Of a stretch of 37,500 bases of DNA, positions 19,572 to 33,235 are shown piece after piece. Source of the stretch: Cryptomeria japonica (taxonomy: Eukaryota; Streptophyta; Pinopsida; Cupressales; Cupressaceae); NCBI RefSeq assembly GCF_030272615.1, contig NW_026729179.1:40001-77500 (forward strand), in the 5' to 3' direction. Numbering within the stretch: position 1 is the stretch's first letter; each line of letters starts with the position of its first letter. The notes beneath the pieces were generated by a model, which saw only the letters and a program-made list of their open reading frames with translations, did not search any database and was not told where the DNA came from. The position numbers and the translations under genes are program-made.

Positions 19572-21090
19572 GTGCGCACCGAGGTGCCCACCCTGGCGAA
19601 GGTGCACGCGAGGTGCGCACCCGGGGCAAACCGGGCTCCGACTTCGTGCACGCCATGCTGCGCACCTTGGAGGGCCATGGTGCGCACCTTGGAGCACACT
19701 TCGGAGCGCTCAATGGTGCCCAACCCAGCCAAGGTGCCCACCGCGGCGAAGGTGCACGCGAGGTGCGCACCCGGGGTAAACCGGGCTCCGACTTCGTGCA
19801 CGCCGCACCTTGGAGCACACTTCGGAGCGCTCCTTGGTGCGCACCAGGGCGCGCAACCCAGCCGAGGTGCCCACCCCGGCGAAGGTGCACGCGGGGTGCG
19901 CACCCGGGGCAAACCGGGCTCCGACTTCGTGCACGCCATGGTGCCCACCGCGGCGAAGGTGCACGCGAGGTGCGCACCCGGGGCAAACCGGGCTCCGACT
20001 TCGTGCACGCCGCACCTTGGAGCACACTTCGGAGCGCTCCTTGGTGCGCACCAGGGCGCGCAACCCAGCCGAGGTGCCCACCCCAGCGAAGGTGCACGCG
20101 AGGTGCGCACCCGGGGCAAACCGGGCTCCGACTTCGTGCACGCCATGGTGCCCACCGCGGCGAAGGTGCACGCGAGGTGCGCACCCGGGGCAAACCGGGC
20201 TCCGACTTCGTGCACGCCATGGTGCCCACCGCGGCGAAGGTGCACGCGAGGTGCGCACCCGGGGCAAACCGGGCTCCGACTTCGTGCACGCCGCACCTTG
20301 GAGCACACTTCGGAGCGCTCCTTGGTGCGCACCATGGTGCCCACCAGGGCGCGCAACCCCGCCGAAGGTGCACGCGAGGTGCGCACCCGGGGCAAACCGG
20401 GCTCCGACTTCGTGCACGCCGCACCTTGGAGCACACTTCGGAGCGCTCCTTGGTGCGCACCAGGGCGCGCAACCCCGCCGAAGGTGCACGCGAGGTGCGC
20501 ACCCGGGGCAAACCGGGCTCCGACTTCGTGCACGCCATGGTGCGCACCAGGGTGCCCACCGCGGCGAAGGTGCGCACCCGGGGCAAACCGGGCTCCGACT
20601 TCGTGCACGCCGCACCTTGGAGCACACTTCGGAGCGCTCCTTGGTGCGCACCAGGGCGCGCAACCCAGCCGAGGTGCCCACCCCGGCGAAGGTGCACGCG
20701 AGGTGCGCACCCGGGGCAAACCGGGCTCCGACTTCGTGCACGCCATGGTGCCCACCGCGGCGAAGGTGCGCACCCGGGGCAAACCGGGCTAGGACTTCGT
20801 GCACGCCGCACCTTGGAGCACACTTCGGAGCGCTCCTTGGTGCGCACCATGGTGCCCACCAGGCCGCGCAACCCAGCCAAGGTGTGCGCACCAAGGTGCA
20901 CGCGAGGTGCGCACCCGGGGCAAACCGGGGTCCGGCTTCGTGCACGCCGCACCTTGGAGCACACATCGGGGCGCTCCCGGGTTCGCACCGGCGTTGCGCA
21001 CCGTGGTGGGCACCTCGGAGCGCACCGTGGTGGGCACCTCGGAGCACACCAAGGTGGGCAGCGAGGTGCGCACCTTTGATGCGATGCCTT
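19572..21090. repeat. Nested tandem repeats of unit 2, with extra 74-bp copy
   Basis: Same as in unit 1, but the 74-bp unit starting at ATGGTGCCCACCGCGG is present twice in a row (20145-20218 and 20219-20292). This accounts exactly for the longer type B unit. Confidence 0.92.
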
Positions 21091-21092
21091 CA

Positions 21093-23065
21093 CTAATTTC
21101 CATAAAAGGCAAAAGAAAACGAGATTTTAAAATTTCCGTTTTGAAAGATAGTGAGAAAAAGGGAATGCTGGTGCCATCTTGAGCCCGCCCTGGTGCGCAG
21201 CCCAGCCAAGGTGTGCGCACCAAGGTGCCCACCCTGGCGAAGGTGCGCGCCCGGGCAATTAACCCAACTTCCAACTTCGCGCGCGCCAGGGTGGGAGCGC
21301 ACCCAACAACCGGGCCTGGGAAGAGCCAATGCGAGAAACCCCACCAAACGCTCTGACAAAAAAAGAGGGGGCGCTCCAGTAACCCCGCTTCGGAGCGCAC
21401 CCTGGGCAAACCCAGCCAGGGTGCCCACCCCGGCCAAGGTGCAGGCGAGGTGCGCACCCGGGGCAAACCGGGCTCCGACAACGTGCACGCCGCACCTTGG
21501 AGCACACTTCGTAGCGCTCCCGGGTGCGCACCTCAGAGCACACCAAGGTGGGCAGCGAGGTGCGCACCTTTGATGCGCTGCCTTCACTAATTTCCAGAAA
21601 AGGCAAAAAAAAGAGGAGATTTTAAAATTTCCGTTTTGAAAGATAGTGAAAAAAACGGAACGCGGGTGCCATCTTGAGCCCGCCCTGGTGCACAGCCCAG
21701 GTAAGGTGCCCACCCTGGCAAAGGTGCGCACCCGGGCAATTAACCCTACTTCCGACTTCGTGCGCGCCAGGGTGGCAACCGGGCCTGGGAAGAGCCAATG
21801 CGAGAAACCCCACCAAACGCTCCGACAAAAAAAGAGGCGGCGCTCCAATAACCCCGCTTCGGAGCGCAGCCGGGGCAAACCCAGCCAAGGTGCCCACCCC
21901 GACGAAGGTGCACGCGAGGTGCGCACCCGGGGCAAACCGGGCTCCGACAACGTGCACGCAGCACCTTGGAGCACACTTCGAAGCACTCCCGGGTGCCCAC
22001 CGGCGTTGCGCACCGTGGTGGGCAGCGAGGTGCGCACCTTTGATGCGCTGCCTTCACTAATTTCCAGAAAAGGCAAAAAAAAATGAGATTTTAAAATTTC
22101 CGTTTTGAAAGATAGTGAAAAAAACGGAACGCGGGTGCCATCTTGAGCCCGCCCTGGTGCGCAGCCCAGGCAAGGCATGCGCACCAAGGTGCCCACCCGC
22201 GGTGCACGCCCGGGGCAAACCGGGCTCCGACTTCGTGCAGGCCGCACCTTGGAGCACACTTCGGAGCGCTCCTTGGTGCGCACCATGGTGCCCACCAGGG
22301 CGCACCCGGGGCAAACCGGGCTCCGACTTCGTGCACGCCGCACCTTGGAGCACACATCGGAGCGCTCCCAGGTTCGCACCAGCGTTGCGCACCTTTGATG
22401 CGCTGCCTTCACTAATTTCCAGAAAAGGCAAAAAAAAACGATATTTTAAAATTTCCGTTCTGAAAGATAGTGAAAAAAACGGAACGCGGGTGCCATCTTG
22501 AGCCCTTCCTGGTGCGCAGCCCAGGCAAGTTGTGCGCACCAAGGTGCCCACCCTGGCGGAGGTGCGCGCCCGGGGCAAACCGGGCTCCGACTTCGTGCAC
22601 TGCATGGTGCCCACCAAGGCGCGCAACCCAGCCAAGGTGCCCACCGCAGCGAAGGTGCACGCGAGGTGCGCACCCGAGGTGCACACCCGGGGCAAACCGA
22701 GCTCCGACTTCGTGCACGCCGCACCTTGGAGCACACTTCAGAGCGCTCCTTGGTGCGCACCAGGGCGCGCAACCCAGCCAAGGTGCTCACCCCGGCGAAG
22801 GTGCACGCGAGGTGCGCACCCGGGGCAAGCCGGGCTCGGACTTCGTGCACGCCGCACCTTGGAGCACACATCGGAGCGCTCCCGGGTTCGCACCAGCATT
22901 GCGCACCTTTGATGCGCTGCCTTCACTAATTTCCAGAAAAGGCAAAAAAAAAAAAAAAACGAGATTTTAAAATTTCCGTTTTGAAAGATAGTGAAAAAAA
23001 CGGAACGCGGGTGCCATCTTGAGCCCGCCCTGGTGTGCAGCCCAGGCAAGTTGTGCGCACCAAGG
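21093..23065. repeat. Tail of AT-rich hairpin modules (unit 2)
   Basis: Matches 14985-16957. Hairpins at 21629-21660, 22098-22129, 22453-22484 and 22974-23005. Confidence 0.88.
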
Positions 23066-24291
23066 CACCCACCCTGGCCAAGGTGGGTCACGGGGTGGGT
23101 CCTAGGGTGGGTAACGGGGTGGGTACTAAGGTGCGTGCCAAGGTGGGTCATGGGGTGGGTGCCAAGGTGGGCACCAGGGTGGGTGTGCACCAACCCTAGC
23201 CAGGGTAGGTCACGGGGTGGTTGTCGGGGTGGGCGTCAAGGAGCCAAGGTGGGTGGCAAGTAGCCAAGTTGCGTGCCAAGGTGGGTGTCGGGGTGGGTGC
23301 CAAGGATCCAAGGTGGGTGCCAAGGAACCAAGGTGGGTGTCTGGGTGGGTGCCGAGGTGGGAGCCAGGGTGGGTCCCAAGGTGAGTGCAAAGGTGGGTGC
23401 CAGGGTCAAGGTGAGTGCCAATGTGGGTTCCAAGGTGCCAGGGTCAGGGTGAGTGCCAATGTGGGTTCAAAGGTGCTAAGTTGGGTGCGAGGTTGGGTGC
23501 GAGGGTGGGTGGGTGCCAAGGTGTGCTAGGTGGAAGCCCGGGTGGGTCGGCATCCCATGGGTGTCGAGTTGGGTGCCTGATGGGTGCTTCTTGTCAAGTT
23601 TTAGTCGTCGGGACTCATTTCGAGCCTTAGAGGTCGTTTCTTGTCCGGTTGCCCTGTCTTCGACCTGGGAACCCAATTTTGGTCCTCGGGTCCCATTTTT
23701 TTTTGTCTCGCATCCCACTTTTGGCCTGTGGCCTTTTCGGGGTCGATTCTCGTTTTGGGCATCAGAGCATGTTTCTTCTCCTAAAACCCAATATTTGTTT
23801 ATTAAGTCTCGGAACACATTTTTGTTCTCGTGGACCCATCATGGGTCTTGGAACGCATTTGTGGTCCTTGGGTCCCATTTTGCATCCCGAAACTTGTGTT
23901 TTGGTGCTTGATCCCTATTTTGGGTGCCCACCTTGCACCAAGTGCGCACCCGGGGCAAACCGAGCGCCTTGGTGCACCGGGGCAAGATCGAGCGTGCACC
24001 CGAGGCGCCCCGAACATGCACCAAGGTGCACTCGGCCCACATGTGAGCGCAGGTCGTTGCGCCCGAGGTGGTGTGTGGGCACCGCGTTGCAGACGGGACA
24101 CTGCACGCACACGACGCCCCGTCCAGGTGCACGCACGTAGGCCGGGCCGGGTGCACACCCGACGCCCTAGCAAGGTGCGCGCACCCGGGCAGGGCTCACA
24201 CTTGGCGAACGGGGCGCACTTCGCGAGGGAGGGTGTGCACCTCGACGGGGGTGGGTGGCCGGGGTGGATTCGCACGTGGGTCGCGGTTTGC

Positions 24292-24319
24292 TAAGTACAC
24301 ACTGCGACAAGCTCATAAC
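24292..24319 (+). promoter_or_regulatory. 5S upstream promoter elements, copy 3
   Basis: TAAGTA at -28 and C at -1, identical to copy 1. Confidence 0.6.
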
Positions 24320-24439
24320 GGGTGCGATCATACCAGCGTTAGTGCACCGGATCCCATCAGAACTCCGCAGTTAAGCGCGCTTGGGCCGGAGTAGTACTGG
24401 GATGGGTGACCTCCCGGGAAGTCCCGGTGTTGCACCCTT
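24320..24439 (+). rRNA. 5S rRNA: 5S ribosomal RNA gene, copy 3
   Basis: Identical in the gene to copy 2, with all internal control elements and helix I intact. It lies 6108 bp from copy 2. Followed by the broken terminator form. Confidence 0.98.
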
Positions 24440-24450
24440 TCTTAGTTTTT
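24438..24450 (+). terminator. Pol III terminator, copy 3 (TTTCTTAGTTTTT)
   Basis: First T run broken by C, as in copies 1 and 4; the second run has five T. Confidence 0.7.
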
Positions 24451-25679
24451 CGCCGGGCGTCGCAATGCTATTTGAATAAACCTTTTGCCCGTTTGCGTTC
24501 TCGTCGGGGCCGGGCCGGGCCGGGGTGCGCTGCCCGCACTACCGCGCGCGCGGGGGCGACACCGAGCGCGCACCCGAGGCGCCCCGAGCACACAGGCCAC
24601 GGTGCAACCCGGGCGTTGTGCGCGCACCCCGGTGCGCCCGAGGTGCTGCGCGCGCACCCAGGTGAAATCGGTGTGCACCTCGGCCAGTGCGCGCTCGGTC
24701 GAGTCGCGCACGTTGGCCAAGGTGCACGGTGATGTTTCTTACTCTAAGGTTCCGCACCAGACGCCCGGGACAGGTGAGCGAAGCTGGGCGGGGCCGGGTG
24801 CGCGGCCGGGGCAGGTGCACGCAGCTGGAGAGAGCTTTGGAGCACACCAGAGGTGCGCACCTTGGAGCACACTTCGGAGCGCACCAATGATGCGCTCCAT
24901 TCAAAAGTTTCCTGAAAAGGCAAAAAAAGTTGAGATTATAGAATTTCCCACTTGAGAGATTGTAAAAAAAAAAAATTTAAAATGAAGGAAACGCGGGTGC
25001 CAAGGTGTGCGCGCCCGGGTGCGCAGCCCAGCCAAGGTGTGCGCACCAAGGCGCCCACCCTGGCGAAGGTGCACGCAAGGTGCGCACCCGAGGCAAACCG
25101 GACAATTAACCCAACTTTCGACTTCGCGCGCACCTGCGCACCTTGGAGCGCACTTCGGAGCGCTCCTTGGTGCGCACCAATCTTGGGCACCTCGGAGTGC
25201 ACCATGGCGCCCACCAAGGTGCGCACCCGGGGCAAACCGAGCTCCGACTTCGTGCGCACCTTGGAGCGCACGAAAGGTGCGCACCATGGCGCCCACCAAG
25301 GTGCGCAGCCCAGCCAAGGCGTGCGCATCAAGGTGCGCACCCTGGCGAAGGTGCGCACCCGGGGCAAACCGAGCTCCGACTTCGTGCGCACCTTGGAGCG
25401 CACAAAGGGTGCGCAACCCAGCCAAGGTGTGCGCACCCCGGGCAAACCGAGCTCCGAATCGTGCGCACCTTGGAGCACACTTCGGAGCCCTCCTTGGTGC
25501 GCACCGATGTTGCGCACCTCGGAGCGCACCCGGGGAAAACAATGCAATTAACCCGACTTTCGACTTCGTGGGCACCTCGGAGCGCTCTCGGGTTCGCACC
25601 TCGGAGCACACCGAGGTGCGCACCTTTGATGCGCTGCCTTCACCAATTTCCAGAAAAGGCAAGAAAACATTGAGAAGGT

Positions 25680-27198
25680 GTGCGCACCGAGGTGCCCACC
25701 CTGGCGAAGGTGCACGCGAGGTGCGCACCCGGGGCAAACCGGGCTCCGACTTCGTGCACGCCATGCTGCGCACCTTGGAGGGCCATGGTGCGCACCTTGG
25801 AGCACACTTCGGAGCGCTCAATGGTGCCCAACCCAGCCAAGGTGCCCACCGCGGCGAAGGTGCACGCGAGGTGCGCACCCGGGGTAAACCGGGCTCCGAC
25901 TTCGTGCACGCCGCACCTTGGAGCACACTTCGGAGCGCTCCTTGGTGCGCACCAGGGCGCGCAACCCAGCCGAGGTGCCCACCCCGGCGAAGGTGCACGC
26001 GGGGTGCGCACCCGGGGCAAACCGGGCTCCGACTTCGTGCACGCCATGGTGCCCACCGCGGCGAAGGTGCACGCGAGGTGCGCACCCGGGGCAAACCGGG
26101 CTCCGACTTCGTGCACGCCGCACCTTGGAGCACACTTCGGAGCGCTCCTTGGTGCGCACCAGGGCGCGCAACCCAGCCGAGGTGCCCACCCCAGCGAAGG
26201 TGCACGCGAGGTGCGCACCCGGGGCAAACCGGGCTCCGACTTCGTGCACGCCATGGTGCCCACCGCGGCGAAGGTGCACGCGAGGTGCGCACCCGGGGCA
26301 AACCGGGCTCCGACTTCGTGCACGCCATGGTGCCCACCGCGGCGAAGGTGCACGCGAGGTGCGCACCCGGGGCAAACCGGGCTCCGACTTCGTGCACGCC
26401 GCACCTTGGAGCACACTTCGGAGCGCTCCTTGGTGCGCACCATGGTGCCCACCAGGGCGCGCAACCCCGCCGAAGGTGCACGCGAGGTGCGCACCTGGGG
26501 CAAACCGGGCTCCGACTTCGTGCACGCCGCACCTTGGAGCACACTTCGGAGCGCTCCTTGGTGCGCACCAGGGCGCGCAACCCCGCCGAAGGTGCACGCG
26601 AGGTGCGCACCCGGGGCAAACCGGGCTCCGACTTCGTGCACGCCATGGTGCGCACCAGGGTGCCCACCGCGGCGAAGGTGCGCACCCGGGGCAAACCGGG
26701 CTCCGACTTCGTGCACGCCGCACCTTGGAGCACACTTCGGAGCGCTCCTTGGTGCGCACCAGGGCGCGCAACCCAGCCGAGGTGCCCACCCCGGCGAAGG
26801 TGCACGCGAGGTGCGCACCCGGGGCAAACCGGGCTCCGACTTCGTGCACGCCATGGTGCCCACCGCGGCGAAGGTGCGCACCCGGGGCAAACCGGGCTAG
26901 GACTTCGTGCACGCCGCACCTTGGAGCACACTTCGGAGCGCTCCTTGGTGCGCACCATGGTGCCCACCAGGCCGCGCAACCCAGCCAAGGTGTGCGCACC
27001 AAGGTGCACGCGAGGTGCGCACCCGGGGCAAACCGGGGTCCGGCTTCGTGCACGCCGCACCTTGGAGCACACATCGGGGCGCTCCCGGGTTCGCACCGGC
27101 GTTGCGCACCGTGGTGGGCACCTCGGAGCGCACCGTGGTGGGCACCTCGGAGCACACCAAGGTGGGCAGCGAGGTGCGCACCTTTGATGCGATGCCTT
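25680..27198. repeat. Nested tandem repeats of unit 3, with extra 74-bp copy
   Basis: Corresponds to 19572-21090 with few single-base differences. Confidence 0.92.
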
Positions 27199-27200
27199 CA

Positions 27201-29173
27201 CTAATTTCCATAAAAGGCAAAAGAAAACGAGATTTTAAAATTTCCGTTTTGAAAGATAGTGAGAAAAAGGGAATGCTGGTGCCATCTTGAGCCCGCCCTG
27301 GTGCGCAGCCCAGCCAAGGTGTGCGCACCAAGGTGCCCACCCTGGCGAAGGTGCGCGCCCGGGCAATTAACCCAACTTCCAACTTCGCGCGCGCCAGGGT
27401 GGGAGCGCACCCAACAACCGGGCCTGGGAAGAGCCAATGCGAGAAACCCCACCAAACGCTCTGACAAAAAAAGAGGGGGCGCTCCAGTAACCCCGCTTCG
27501 GAGCGCACCCTGGGCAAACCCAGCCAGGGTGCCCACCCCGGCCAAGGTGCAGGCGAGGTGCGCACCCGGGGCAAACCGGGCTCCGACAACGTGCACGCCG
27601 CACCTTGGAGCACACTTCGTAGCGCTCCCGGGTGCGCACCTCAGAGCACACCAAGGTGGGCAGCGAGGTGCGCACCTTTGATGCGCTGCCTTCACTAATT
27701 TCCAGAAAAGGCAAAAAAAAGAGGAGATTTTAAAATTTCCGTTTTGAAAGATAGTGAAAAAAACGGAACGCGGGTGCCATCTTGAGCCCGCCCTGGTGCA
27801 CAGCCCAGGTAAGGTGCCCACCCTGGCAAAGGTGCGCACCCGGGCAATTAACCCTACTTCCGACTTCGTGCGCGCCAGGGTGGCAACCGGGCCTGGGAAG
27901 AGCCAATGCGAGAAACCCCACCAAACGCTCCGACAAAAAAAGAGGCGGCGCTCCAATAACCCCGCTTCGGAGCGCAGCCGGGGCAAACCCAGCCAAGGTG
28001 CCCACCCCGACGAAGGTGCACGCGAGGTGCGCACCCGGGGCAAACCGGGCTCCGACAACGTGCACGCAGCACCTTGGAGCACACTTCGAAGCACTCCCGG
28101 GTGCCCACCGGCGTTGCGCACCGTGGTGGGCAGCGAGGTGCGCACCTTTGATGCGCTGCCTTCACTAATTTCCAGAAAAGGCAAAAAAAAATGAGATTTT
28201 AAAATTTCCGTTTTGAAAGATAGTGAAAAAAACGGAACGCGGGTGCCATCTTGAGCCCGCCCTGGTGCGCAGCCCAGGCAAGGCATGCGCACCAAGGTGC
28301 CCACCCGCGGTGCACACCCGGGGCAAACCGGGCTCCGACTTCGTGCAGGCCGCACCTTGGAGCACACTTCGGAGCGCTCCTTGGTGCGCACCATGGTGCC
28401 CACCAGGGCGCACCCGGGGCAAACCGGGCTCCGACTTCGTGCACGCCGCACCTTGGAGCACACATCGGAGCGCTCCCAGGTTCGCACCAGCGTTGCGCAC
28501 CTTTGATGCGCTGCCTTCACTAATTTCCAGAAAAGGCAAAAAAAAACGATATTTTAAAATTTCCGTTCTGAAAGATAGTGAAAAAAACGGAACGCGGGTG
28601 CCATCTTGAGCCCTTCCTGGTGCGCAGCCCAGGCAAGTTGTGCGCACCAAGGTGCCCACCCTGGCGGAGGTGCGCGCCCGGGGCAAACCGGGCTCCGACT
28701 TCGTGCACTGCATGGTGCCCACCAAGGCGCGCAACCCAGCCAAGGTGCCCACCGCAGCGAAGGTGCACGCGAGGTGCGCACCCGAGGTGCACACCCGGGG
28801 CAAACCGAGCTCCGACTTCGTGCACGCCGCACCTTGGAGCACACTTCAGAGCGCTCCTTGGTGCGCACCAGGGCGCGCAACCCAGCCAAGGTGCTCACCC
28901 CGGCGAAGGTGCACGCGAGGTGCGCACCCGGGGCAAGCCGGGCTCGGACTTCGTGCACGCCGCACCTTGGAGCACACATCGGAGCGCTCCCGGGTTCGCA
29001 CCAGCATTGCGCACCTTTGATGCGCTGCCTTCACTAATTTCCAGAAAAGGCAAAAAAAAAAAAAAAACGAGATTTTAAAATTTCCGTTTTGAAAGATAGT
29101 GAAAAAAACGGAACGCGGGTGCCATCTTGAGCCCGCCCTGGTGTGCAGCCCAGGCAAGTTGTGCGCACCAAGG
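27201..29173. repeat. Tail of AT-rich hairpin modules (unit 3)
   Basis: Hairpins at 27737-27768, 28206-28237, 28561-28592 and 29082-29113. Confidence 0.88.
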
Positions 29174-30399
29174 CACCCACCCTGGCCAAGGTGGGTCACG
29201 GGGTGGGTCCTAGGGTGGGTAACGGGGTGGGTACTAAGGTGCGTGCCAAGGTGGGTCATGGGGTGGGTGCCAAGGTGGGCACCAGGGTGGGTGTGCACCA
29301 ACCCTAGCCAGGGTAGGTCACGGGGTGGTTGTCGGGGTGGGCGTCAAGGAGCCAAGGTGGGTGGCAAGTAGCCAAGTTGCGTGCCAAGGTGGGTGTCGGG
29401 GTGGGTGCCAAGGATCCAAGGTGGGTGCCAAGGAACCAAGGTGGGTGTCTGGGTGGGTGCCGAGGTGGGAGCCAGGGTGGGTCCCAAGGTGAGTGCAAAG
29501 GTGGGTGCCAGGGTCAAGGTGAGTGCCAATGTGGGTTCCAAGGTGCCAGGGTCAGGGTGAGTGCCAATGTGGGTTCAAAGGTGCTAAGTTGGGTGCGAGG
29601 TTGGGTGCGAGGGTGGGTGGGTGCCAAGGTGTGCTAGGTGGAAGCCCGGGTGGGTCGGCATCCCATGGGTGTCGAGTTGGGTGCCTGATGGGTGCTTCTT
29701 GTCAAGTTTTAGTCGTCGGGACTCATTTCGAGCCTTAGAGGTCGTTTCTTGTCCGGTTGCCCTGTCTTCGACCTGGGAACCCAATTTTGGTCCTCGGGTC
29801 CCATTTTTTTTTGTCTCGCATCCCACTTTTGGCCTGTGGCCTTTTCGGGGTCGATTCTCGTTTTGGGCATCAGAGCATGTTTCTTCTCCTAAAACCCAAT
29901 ATTTGTTTATTAAGTCTCGGAACACATTTTTGTTCTCGTGGACCCATCATGGGTCTTGGAACGCATTTGTGGTCCTTGGGTCCCATTTTGCATCCCGAAA
30001 CTTGTGTTTTGGTGCTTGATCCCTATTTTGGGTGCCCACCTTGCACCAAGTGCGCACCCGGGGCAAACCGAGCGCCTTGGTGCACCGGGGCAAGATCGAG
30101 CGTGCACCCGAGGCGCCCCGAACATGCACCAAGGTGCACTCGGCCCACATGTGAGCGCAGGTCGTTGCGCCCGAGGTGGTGTGTGGGCACCGCGTTGCAG
30201 ACGGGACACTGCACGCACACGACGCCCCGTCCAGGTGCACGCACGTAGGCCGGGCCGGGTGCACACCCGACGCCCTAGCAAGGTGCGCGCACCCGGGCAG
30301 GGCTCACACTTGGCGAACGGGGCGCACTTCGCGAGGGAGGGTGTGCACCTCGACGGGGGTGGGTGGCCGGGGTGGATTCGCACGTGGGTCGCGGTTTGC

Positions 30400-30427
30400 T
30401 AAGTACACACTGCGACAAGCTCATAAC
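30400..30427 (+). promoter_or_regulatory. 5S upstream promoter elements, copy 4
   Basis: TAAGTA at -28 and C at -1, identical to copy 1. Confidence 0.6.
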
Positions 30428-30547
30428 GGGTGCGATCATACCAGCGTTAGTGCACCGGATCCCATCAGAACTCCGCAGTTAAGCGCGCTTGGGCCGGAGT
30501 AGTACTGGGATGGGTGACCTCCCGGGAAGTCCCGGTGTTGCACCCTT
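30428..30547 (+). rRNA. 5S rRNA: 5S ribosomal RNA gene, copy 4
   Basis: Same gene sequence as copies 2 and 3 (G at position 80), although its unit is otherwise of type A like unit 1. Control elements and helix I are intact. Confidence 0.98.
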
Positions 30548-30558
30548 TCTTAGTTTTT
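30546..30558 (+). terminator. Pol III terminator, copy 4 (TTTCTTAGTTTTT)
   Basis: Broken first T run, five T in the second, as in copies 1 and 3. Confidence 0.7.
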
Positions 30559-31788
30559 CGCCGGGCGTCGCAATGCTATTTGAATAAACCTTTTGCCCGT
30601 TTGCGTTCTCGTCGGGGCCGGGCCGGGCCGGGGTGCGCTGCCCGCACTACCGCGCGCGCGGGGGGCGACACCGAGCGCGCACCCGAGGCGCCCCGAGCAC
30701 ACAGGCCACGGTGCAACCCGGGCGTTGTGCGCGCACCCCGGTGCGCCCGAGGTGCTGCGCGCGCACCCAGGTGAAATCGGTGTGCACCTCGGCCAGTGCG
30801 CGCTCGGTCGAGTCGCGCACGTTGGCCAAGGTGCACGGTGATGTTTCTTACTCTAAGGTTCCGCACCAGACGCCCGGGACAGGTGAGCGAAGCTGGGCGG
30901 GGCCGGGTGCGCGGCCGGGGCAGGTGCACGCAGCTGGAGAGAGCTTTGGAGCACACCAGAGGTGCGCACCTTGGAGCACACTTCGGAGCGCACCAATGAT
31001 GCGCTCCATTCAAAAGTTTCCTGAAAAGGCAAAAAAAGTTGAGATTATAGAATTTCCCACTTGAGAGATTGTAAAAAAAAAAAATTTAAAATGAAGGAAA
31101 CGCGGGTGCCAAGGTGTGCGCGCCCGGGTGCGCAGCCCAGCCAAGGTGTGCGCACCAAGGCGCCCACCCTGGCGAAGGTGCACGCAAGGTGCGCACCCGA
31201 GGCAAACCGGACAATTAACCCAACTTTCGACTTCGCGCGCACCTGCGCACCTTGGAGCGCACTTCGGAGCGCTCCTTGGTGCGCACCAATCTTGGGCACC
31301 TCGGAGTGCACCATGGCGCCCACCAAGGTGCGCACCCGGGGCAAACCGAGCTCCGACTTCGTGCGCACCTTGGAGCGCACGAAAGGTGCGCACCATGGCG
31401 CCCACCAAGGTGCGCAGCCCAGCCAAGGCGTGCGCATCAAGGTGCGCACCCTGGCGAAGGTGCGCACCCGGGGCAAACCGAGCTCCGACTTCGTGCGCAC
31501 CTTGGAGCGCACAAAGGGTGCGCAACCCAGCCAAGGTGTGCGCACCCCGGGCAAACCGAGCTCCGAATCGTGCGCACCTTGGAGCACACTTCGGAGCCCT
31601 CCTTGGTGCGCACCGATGTTGCGCACCTCGGAGCGCACCCGGGGAAAACAATGCAATTAACCCGACTTTCGACTTCGTGGGCACCTCGGAGCGCTCTCGG
31701 GTTCGCACCTCGGAGCACACCGAGGTGCGCACCTTTGATGCGCTGCCTTCACCAATTTCCAGAAAAGGCAAGAAAACATTGAGAAGGT

Positions 31789-33233
31789 GTGCGCACCGAG
31801 GTGCCCACCCTGGCGAAGGTGCACGCGAGGTGCGCACCCGGGGCAAACCGGGCTCCGACTTCGTGCACGCCATGCTGCGCACCTTGGAGGGCCATGGTGC
31901 GCACCTTGGAGCACACTTCGGAGCGCTCAATGGTGCCCAACCCAGCCAAGGTGCCCACCGCGGCGAAGGTGCACGCGAGGTGCGCACCCGGGGCAAACCG
32001 GGCTCCGACTTCGTGCACGCCGCACCTTGGAGCACACTTCGGAGCGCTCCTTGGTGCGCACCAGGGCGCGCAACCCAGCCGAGGTGCCCACCCCGGCGAA
32101 GGTGCACGCGGGGTGCGCACCCGGGGCAAACCGGGCTCCGACTTCGTGCACGCCATGGTGCCCACCGCGGCGAAGGTGCACGCGAGGTGCGCACCCGGGG
32201 CAAACCGGGCTCCGACTTCGTGCACGCCGCACCTTGGAGCACACTTCGGAGCGCTCCTTGGTGCGCACCAGGGCGCGCAACCCAGCCGAGGTGCCCACCC
32301 CGGCGAAGGTGCACGCGAGGTGCGCACCCGGGGCAAACCGGGCTCCGACTTCGTGCACGCCATGGTGCCCACCGCGGCGAAGGTGCACGCGAGGTGCGCA
32401 CCCGGGGCAAACCGGGCTCCGACTTCGTGCACGCCGCACCTTGGAGCACACTTCGGAGCGCTCCTTGGTGCGCACCATGGTGCCCACCAGGGCGCGCAAC
32501 CCCGCCGAAGGTGCACGCGAGGTGCGCACCCGGGGCAAACCGGGCTCCGACTTCGTGCACGCCGCACCTTGGAGCACACTTCGGAGCGCTCCTTGGTGCG
32601 CACCAGGGCGCGCAACCCCGCCGAAGGTGCACGCGAGGTGCGCACCCGGGGCAAACCGGGCTCCGACTTCGTGCACGCCATGGTGCGCACCAGGGTGCCC
32701 ACCGCGGCGAAGGTGCGCACCCGGGGCAAACCGGGCTCCGACTTCGTGCACGCCGCACCTTGGAGCACACTTCGGAGCGCTCCTTGGTGCGCACCAGGGC
32801 GCGCAACCCAGCCGAGGTGCCCACCCCGGCGAAGGTGCACGCGAGGTGCGCACCCGGGGCAAACCGGGCTCCGACTTCGTGCACGCCATGGTGCCCACCG
32901 CGGCGAAGGTGCGCACCCGGGGCAAACCGGGCTAGGACTTCGTGCACGCCGCACCTTGGAGCACACTTCGGAGCGCTCCTTGGTGCGCACCATGGTGCCC
33001 ACCAGGCCGCGCAACCCAGCCAAGGTGTGCGCACCAAGGTGCACGCGAGGTGCGCACCCGGGGCAAACCGGGGTCCGGCTTCGTGCACGCCGCACCTTGG
33101 AGCACACATCGGGGCGCTCCCGGGTTCGCACCGGCGTTGCGCACCGTGGTGGGCACCTCGGAGCGCACCGTGGTGGGCACCTCGGAGCACACCAAGGTGG
33201 GCAGCGAGGTGCGCACCTTTGATGCGATGCCTT
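31789..33233. repeat. Nested tandem repeats of unit 4
   Basis: Corresponds to 13538-14982 of unit 1, with a single 74-bp subunit at the variable place. Confidence 0.9.
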
Positions 33234-33235
33234 CA

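Larger units (their letters stand above)
16958..23065 (+). repeat. 5S rDNA unit 2 (6108 bp, type B)
   Basis: Same order of blocks as unit 1. Type B markers: T at 19777, A at 20085, T at 21686, C at 22046, and two tandem 74-bp subunits. Private change: GCACGCCCGG near 22205 where other units have GCACACCCGG. Confidence 0.95.
23066..29173 (+). repeat. 5S rDNA unit 3 (6108 bp, type B)
   Basis: Carries the same type B markers as unit 2 (T at 25885, A at 26193, double 74-bp subunit at 26253-26400). Private change: GCACCTGGGGC near 26495. Confidence 0.95.
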
